A stretch of DNA of 64,000 nt, from positions 62,001 to 126,000 of the forward strand of contig NZ_VVIP01000028.1 of the NCBI RefSeq assembly GCF_009650435.1, read 5' to 3'. Below are positions 62,056-64,000 of this stretch, piece by piece (the first letter of the stretch is position 1; each line of letters opens with the position of its first letter). The stretch comes from Foetidibacter luteolus. GTDB lineage: Bacteria > Bacteroidota > Bacteroidia > Chitinophagales > Chitinophagaceae. Both the position numbers and the translations under genes were made by a program. The notes beneath the pieces are model-generated. The model saw only the letters and a program-made list of their open reading frames with translations, made no database searches and was not told the DNA's origin.

Positions 62056-63312
62056 TCACTGCTTTTTCAATACCAGCTCTTCCATGGTGCCATAGTTTTC
62101 GTAGCTGCTGGTTACTACTTTATCGCCCGGTTCAAGGCCCTGCAGCACTTCGTAGTAATCTGTGTTCTGGTTGCCTAACTGAATGTTTACTTTATATGCG
62201 GTAGAGCCATCTTCTTTTACTTTAAATATCCAGTTACCGCCGGTTTGCTGGTAAAAACCTCCCTTGGGCAACAGCAGGCTTTGTCTTGCATCGCTCAATG
62301 CCAATACTATTTGCAGGGTTTGGCCACGGCGTATGCCTTTGGGCACTTTGCCTGTAAACTCCATATCAACCTGGAAACGGCCATTGGTAACCTGCGTGTA
62401 CACTTTTTTAATTTCAAGCTGGTACGATGAATCGGCGAAGCTAAAAGTGCCTTTTAAGCCAGTGTAAATCCTTGAAATATAATGTTCGTCTACATCTACC
62501 CTTACTTTAAAGCCGCCCAGCACATCCAACTGGCCCAGGCGCTGGCCCTTGTTTTTGTTTTCGCCAATTTCAGCGTCAAGAGATGTTAATTGTCCGTCCA
62601 CCGGCGCCCTAACAATAAGGTCGCCCACTTTTTTACGCATTACATTCAGCGCATTCTGAGAGCCCTGGTAGCTTTGTTTGGCCTGATCCATCTGCTGCTC
62701 TGTGCTAACAGAGTCCTGTACCAGTATCCTTTCAGAGAGTTTCTTTTTTTCCCTCTGGTAGTTGTAATCTATTTCAGATTTCCTGAATTCCTGTTCACCA
62801 ATAGCTTTTTTCTCATACAGGCTCTTATTCAGTTTGTAAAGGCGTTCTGCCTCATTGTAAGAGCTGTTGGCTTCTGCCATCTGGTTTAAACGGCTTACGG
62901 TATTTTGCTGGGCCGCATTGCGGGAAATCTGCATTTGCGTAAGCAGGTTATATACAGATGTTTCCTGGTTTACCAGGCTCAGTTCAAGGTCTGTATTGCT
63001 CAGGCGCAAAATAGGCTGGTCTTTTTTCATAATCGCGCCGTCTTCTACATACTTCTCTTCAACCCTGCCGCCTTCCTGGGCATCCAGGTAAATAGTGGTA
63101 AGTGGCAGCACAACACCGTTAACGGGTATAGATTCCTGGAACACGCCTTTTTTAACCTCGCTTACCGTAATACGTTCTGTATCCACATTCAACCTGGATT
63201 TGCCGGAAGTAAAATAATAACTGCTTACCAGCAAAGCCACCAGCGCCACAATACCGCCAATCGTCAACAACTTTTTCGTGGTCCATTTTTTCTTTTGAAT
63301 AACTCTGTCCAT
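62056..63312 (-). CDS. HlyD/MacA-family periplasmic adaptor
   Basis: A 418-residue membrane fusion protein. ATG 63312 (MDRVIQKKKWTTKKLLTIGG) gives a basic cytoplasmic start followed by one membrane anchor (IVALVALLVSSYYF). Then the biotinyl-lipoyl-like half, long coiled-coil hairpin (residues about 120-230, EQQMDQAKQSYQGSQNALNV), the lipoyl return VRAPVDGQLTSLDAEIGE, and beta-barrel and membrane-proximal domains with RRGQTLQIVLALSDARQSLL. Such proteins link an inner-membrane ABC or RND pump to the outer membrane. First gene of the export operon here. No outer-membrane TolC partner in the window. A frame to 63366 extends upstream without family sequence. Confidence 0.92.
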   Translation of the reverse strand: MDRVIQKKKWTTKKLLTIGGIVALVALLVSSYYFTSGKSRLNVDTERITVSEVKKGVFQESIPVNGVVLPLTTIYLDAQEGGRVEEKYVEDGAIMKKDQPILRLSNTDLELSLVNQETSVYNLLTQMQISRNAAQQNTVSRLNQMAEANSSYNEAERLYKLNKSLYEKKAIGEQEFRKSEIDYNYQREKKKLSERILVQDSVSTEQQMDQAKQSYQGSQNALNVMRKKVGDLIVRAPVDGQLTSLDAEIGENKNKGQRLGQLDVLGGFKVRVDVDEHYISRIYTGLKGTFSFADSSYQLEIKKVYTQVTNGRFQVDMEFTGKVPKGIRRGQTLQIVLALSDARQSLLLPKGGFYQQTGGNWIFKVKEDGSTAYKVNIQLGNQNTDYYEVLQGLEPGDKVVTSSYENYGTMEELVLKKQ

Positions 63313-63479
63313 TGTAATTGTATCTTTCTTGTTTGTTTTTTTAATAAGCACCCGGTGTAGAAACACAAGGTCATAGTCACATGAGAAAAATCATCAGCAC
63401 TAAACAATATATGAAAGCTGTGCCAACAGGTGCGGCAATTGAATAGCAATCAGTTATGAAATTTTTGGGGCTAAAAACT

Positions 63480-63591
63480 GTACCAAAGCGAACACAAACT
63501 GTCCGCTTTTGATACACTATACCAGAACAGGCAAAATAAAGTGCTTTATTTACCAACGTTTTACGGTTTGGTACGTGAATGGTGTATAGTG
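63480..63591. promoter_or_regulatory. interleaved inverted motif pairs in the divergent control region
   Basis: GTACCAAA (63480-63487) and its complement TTTGGTAC (63567-63574); CACTATAC (63515-63522) and GTATAGTG (63584-63591). Arranged a, b, a-complement, b-complement over 112 bp between the export operon and the response regulator. Candidate binding sites for the adjacent regulator. Confidence 0.4.
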
Positions 63592-63660
63592 AGTTGCCAA
63601 TGAAGCAAATGTGAAGGTAACCTGTAAAAAACCGAACAAAAAGAAGTGCAGCCAAAGAAG

Positions 63661-63745
63661 TTTTATGGGCCCGGCAGCAGGATTTCTATGAGGCGTCCCT
63701 TGCGTCGCACTCTTGTACTTCCGGTAATGCTGCGCAGCAATGCAG
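63661..63745 (+). repeat. dispersed repeat R1, copy 14
   Basis: TTTTATGGGCCCGGCAGCAG, ATGAGGCGTCC, core TTGCGTCGCACTCTTGTACT, then GCTGCGCAGCAATGCAGC. Located between the inverted motifs and the response regulator gene. The rest of 63592-63881 shows no gene. Confidence 0.85.
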
Positions 63746-63881
63746 CCCGGGTTTTAATTAAGGTTGCCCGGGCAACGGATTTATTTTGAAGGGGGGAAAA
63801 CAGCTTGGTATTAAAGTATTATATTCCCTGATTATTTCCAGGGAAACCAGATAAATCAGACTAAAATACAGGTAATAGAAC

Positions 63882-64000
63882 ATGAACTTAAAGAACGCCA
63901 GCGTACTGGTTATAGACGATGATACCGACGTACTTACCGCGGTTCGCCTGCTGATGAAAACAGAGGCTAAAGACATTACTACCGAAAAAAATCCCGAAAA
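63882..64000 (+). CDS. response regulator, N-terminal part (likely NtrC/sigma54-activator type)
   Basis: The first 39 complete codons read MNLKNASVLVIDDDTDVLTA followed by VRLLMKTEAKDITTEKNPE, a receiver domain start with the acidic pocket IDDDTD and helix 1. In Chitinophagaceae this text is that of sigma54-dependent NtrC-type regulators, which would carry AAA+ and DNA-binding domains beyond the window edge. It faces the MacAB-like operon across a shared control region, so it probably regulates export; a direct link is inference. Confident as a receiver; the class is probable only. Confidence 0.8.
   Translation, partial: MNLKNASVLVIDDDTDVLTAVRLLMKTEAKDITTEKNPE

Noticed and set aside
63313..63881. 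Sigma54 (-24/-12) promoter for the export operon
   Set aside because: Several TGG..AC-like strings exist but none has the GC at the required 10-base spacing.

Overview
The window is chromosomal DNA from a member of the Bacteroidota, most likely family Chitinophagaceae. The evidence is the gene content (GLPGLI protein paired with an outer-membrane beta-barrel, GH172/DUF2961 and DUF6786 proteins, a two-component kinase with periplasmic TPRs, MacAB-like export). Several genes also carry Bacteroidota-type promoter boxes (TAnnTTTG) in place of a sigma70 -10 box, and strong Shine-Dalgarno sequences are scarce. I see no rRNA, tRNA, CRISPR array, phage, plasmid origin or insertion sequence. Placement is by recognition of families, not by database search.

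Layout. 1-5 kb: the 5' part of rpoB (minus, running off the left edge, with its own promoter and a leader hairpin), a small membrane protein, glnS and tilS. 5-11 kb: a DprE1-like FAD oxidase, a GH172 (DUF2961) enzyme, two small membrane transport-type proteins and a PA2169-type four-helix protein. 11-22 kb: uvrA, then a minus-strand group of exported or sugar-acid enzymes (ADP-ribosylglycohydrolase-like, FAH-family, DUF6786 lipoprotein, second GH172), then glgB. 23-31 kb: outer-membrane barrel plus GLPGLI protein, an M48 membrane protease and a TPR histidine kinase. 31-41 kb: quinone-reductase-like flavoprotein, PepSY protein, DUF1801, SDR, fructose-bisphosphate aldolase, HAD phosphatase, and a GH39-GH43 pair. 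41-51 kb: a radical SAM/DUF4130 pair of predicted DNA repair proteins, an EF-G paralogue with an altered catalytic motif, an MFS transporter, a GRDP-like protein with a Cys/Gly/His-rich tail, and an NlpC/P60 lipoprotein. 51-64 kb: dnaE, DUF2278 protein, Gfo/Idh dehydrogenase, a 65-residue orphan resembling the tail of Rpn nucleases, and a MacAB-like ABC export locus facing a response regulator (N-terminus only) at the right edge.

The most unusual aspect is the intergenic DNA. At least three unrelated dispersed repeat families occupy most of the larger gaps. R1 has about 14 copies with a short palindromic core (GCGTCGC or GTGTCAC) whose two arms change together. R2 has six copies of about 50-150 bp with a conserved GGATTGAAGCGG segment. 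R3 is a tandem array of about 97 bp units rich in GAACAAGG and ATTCACC. Several copies abut stop codons and several stay open in the frame of the downstream gene, so starts predicted by longest reading frame are wrong for a number of genes here. I corrected these to the start that gives a signal peptide or the conserved family N-terminus.

Functionally the window mixes core information processing (RNA polymerase, GlnRS, TilS, UvrA, DnaE, EF-G paralogue) with polysaccharide and sugar-acid metabolism and envelope functions. The best candidates for poorly described biology are the radical SAM/DUF4130 pair, the EF-G paralogue lacking the catalytic histidine, the orphan Rpn-tail protein and the covarying R1 repeat family.
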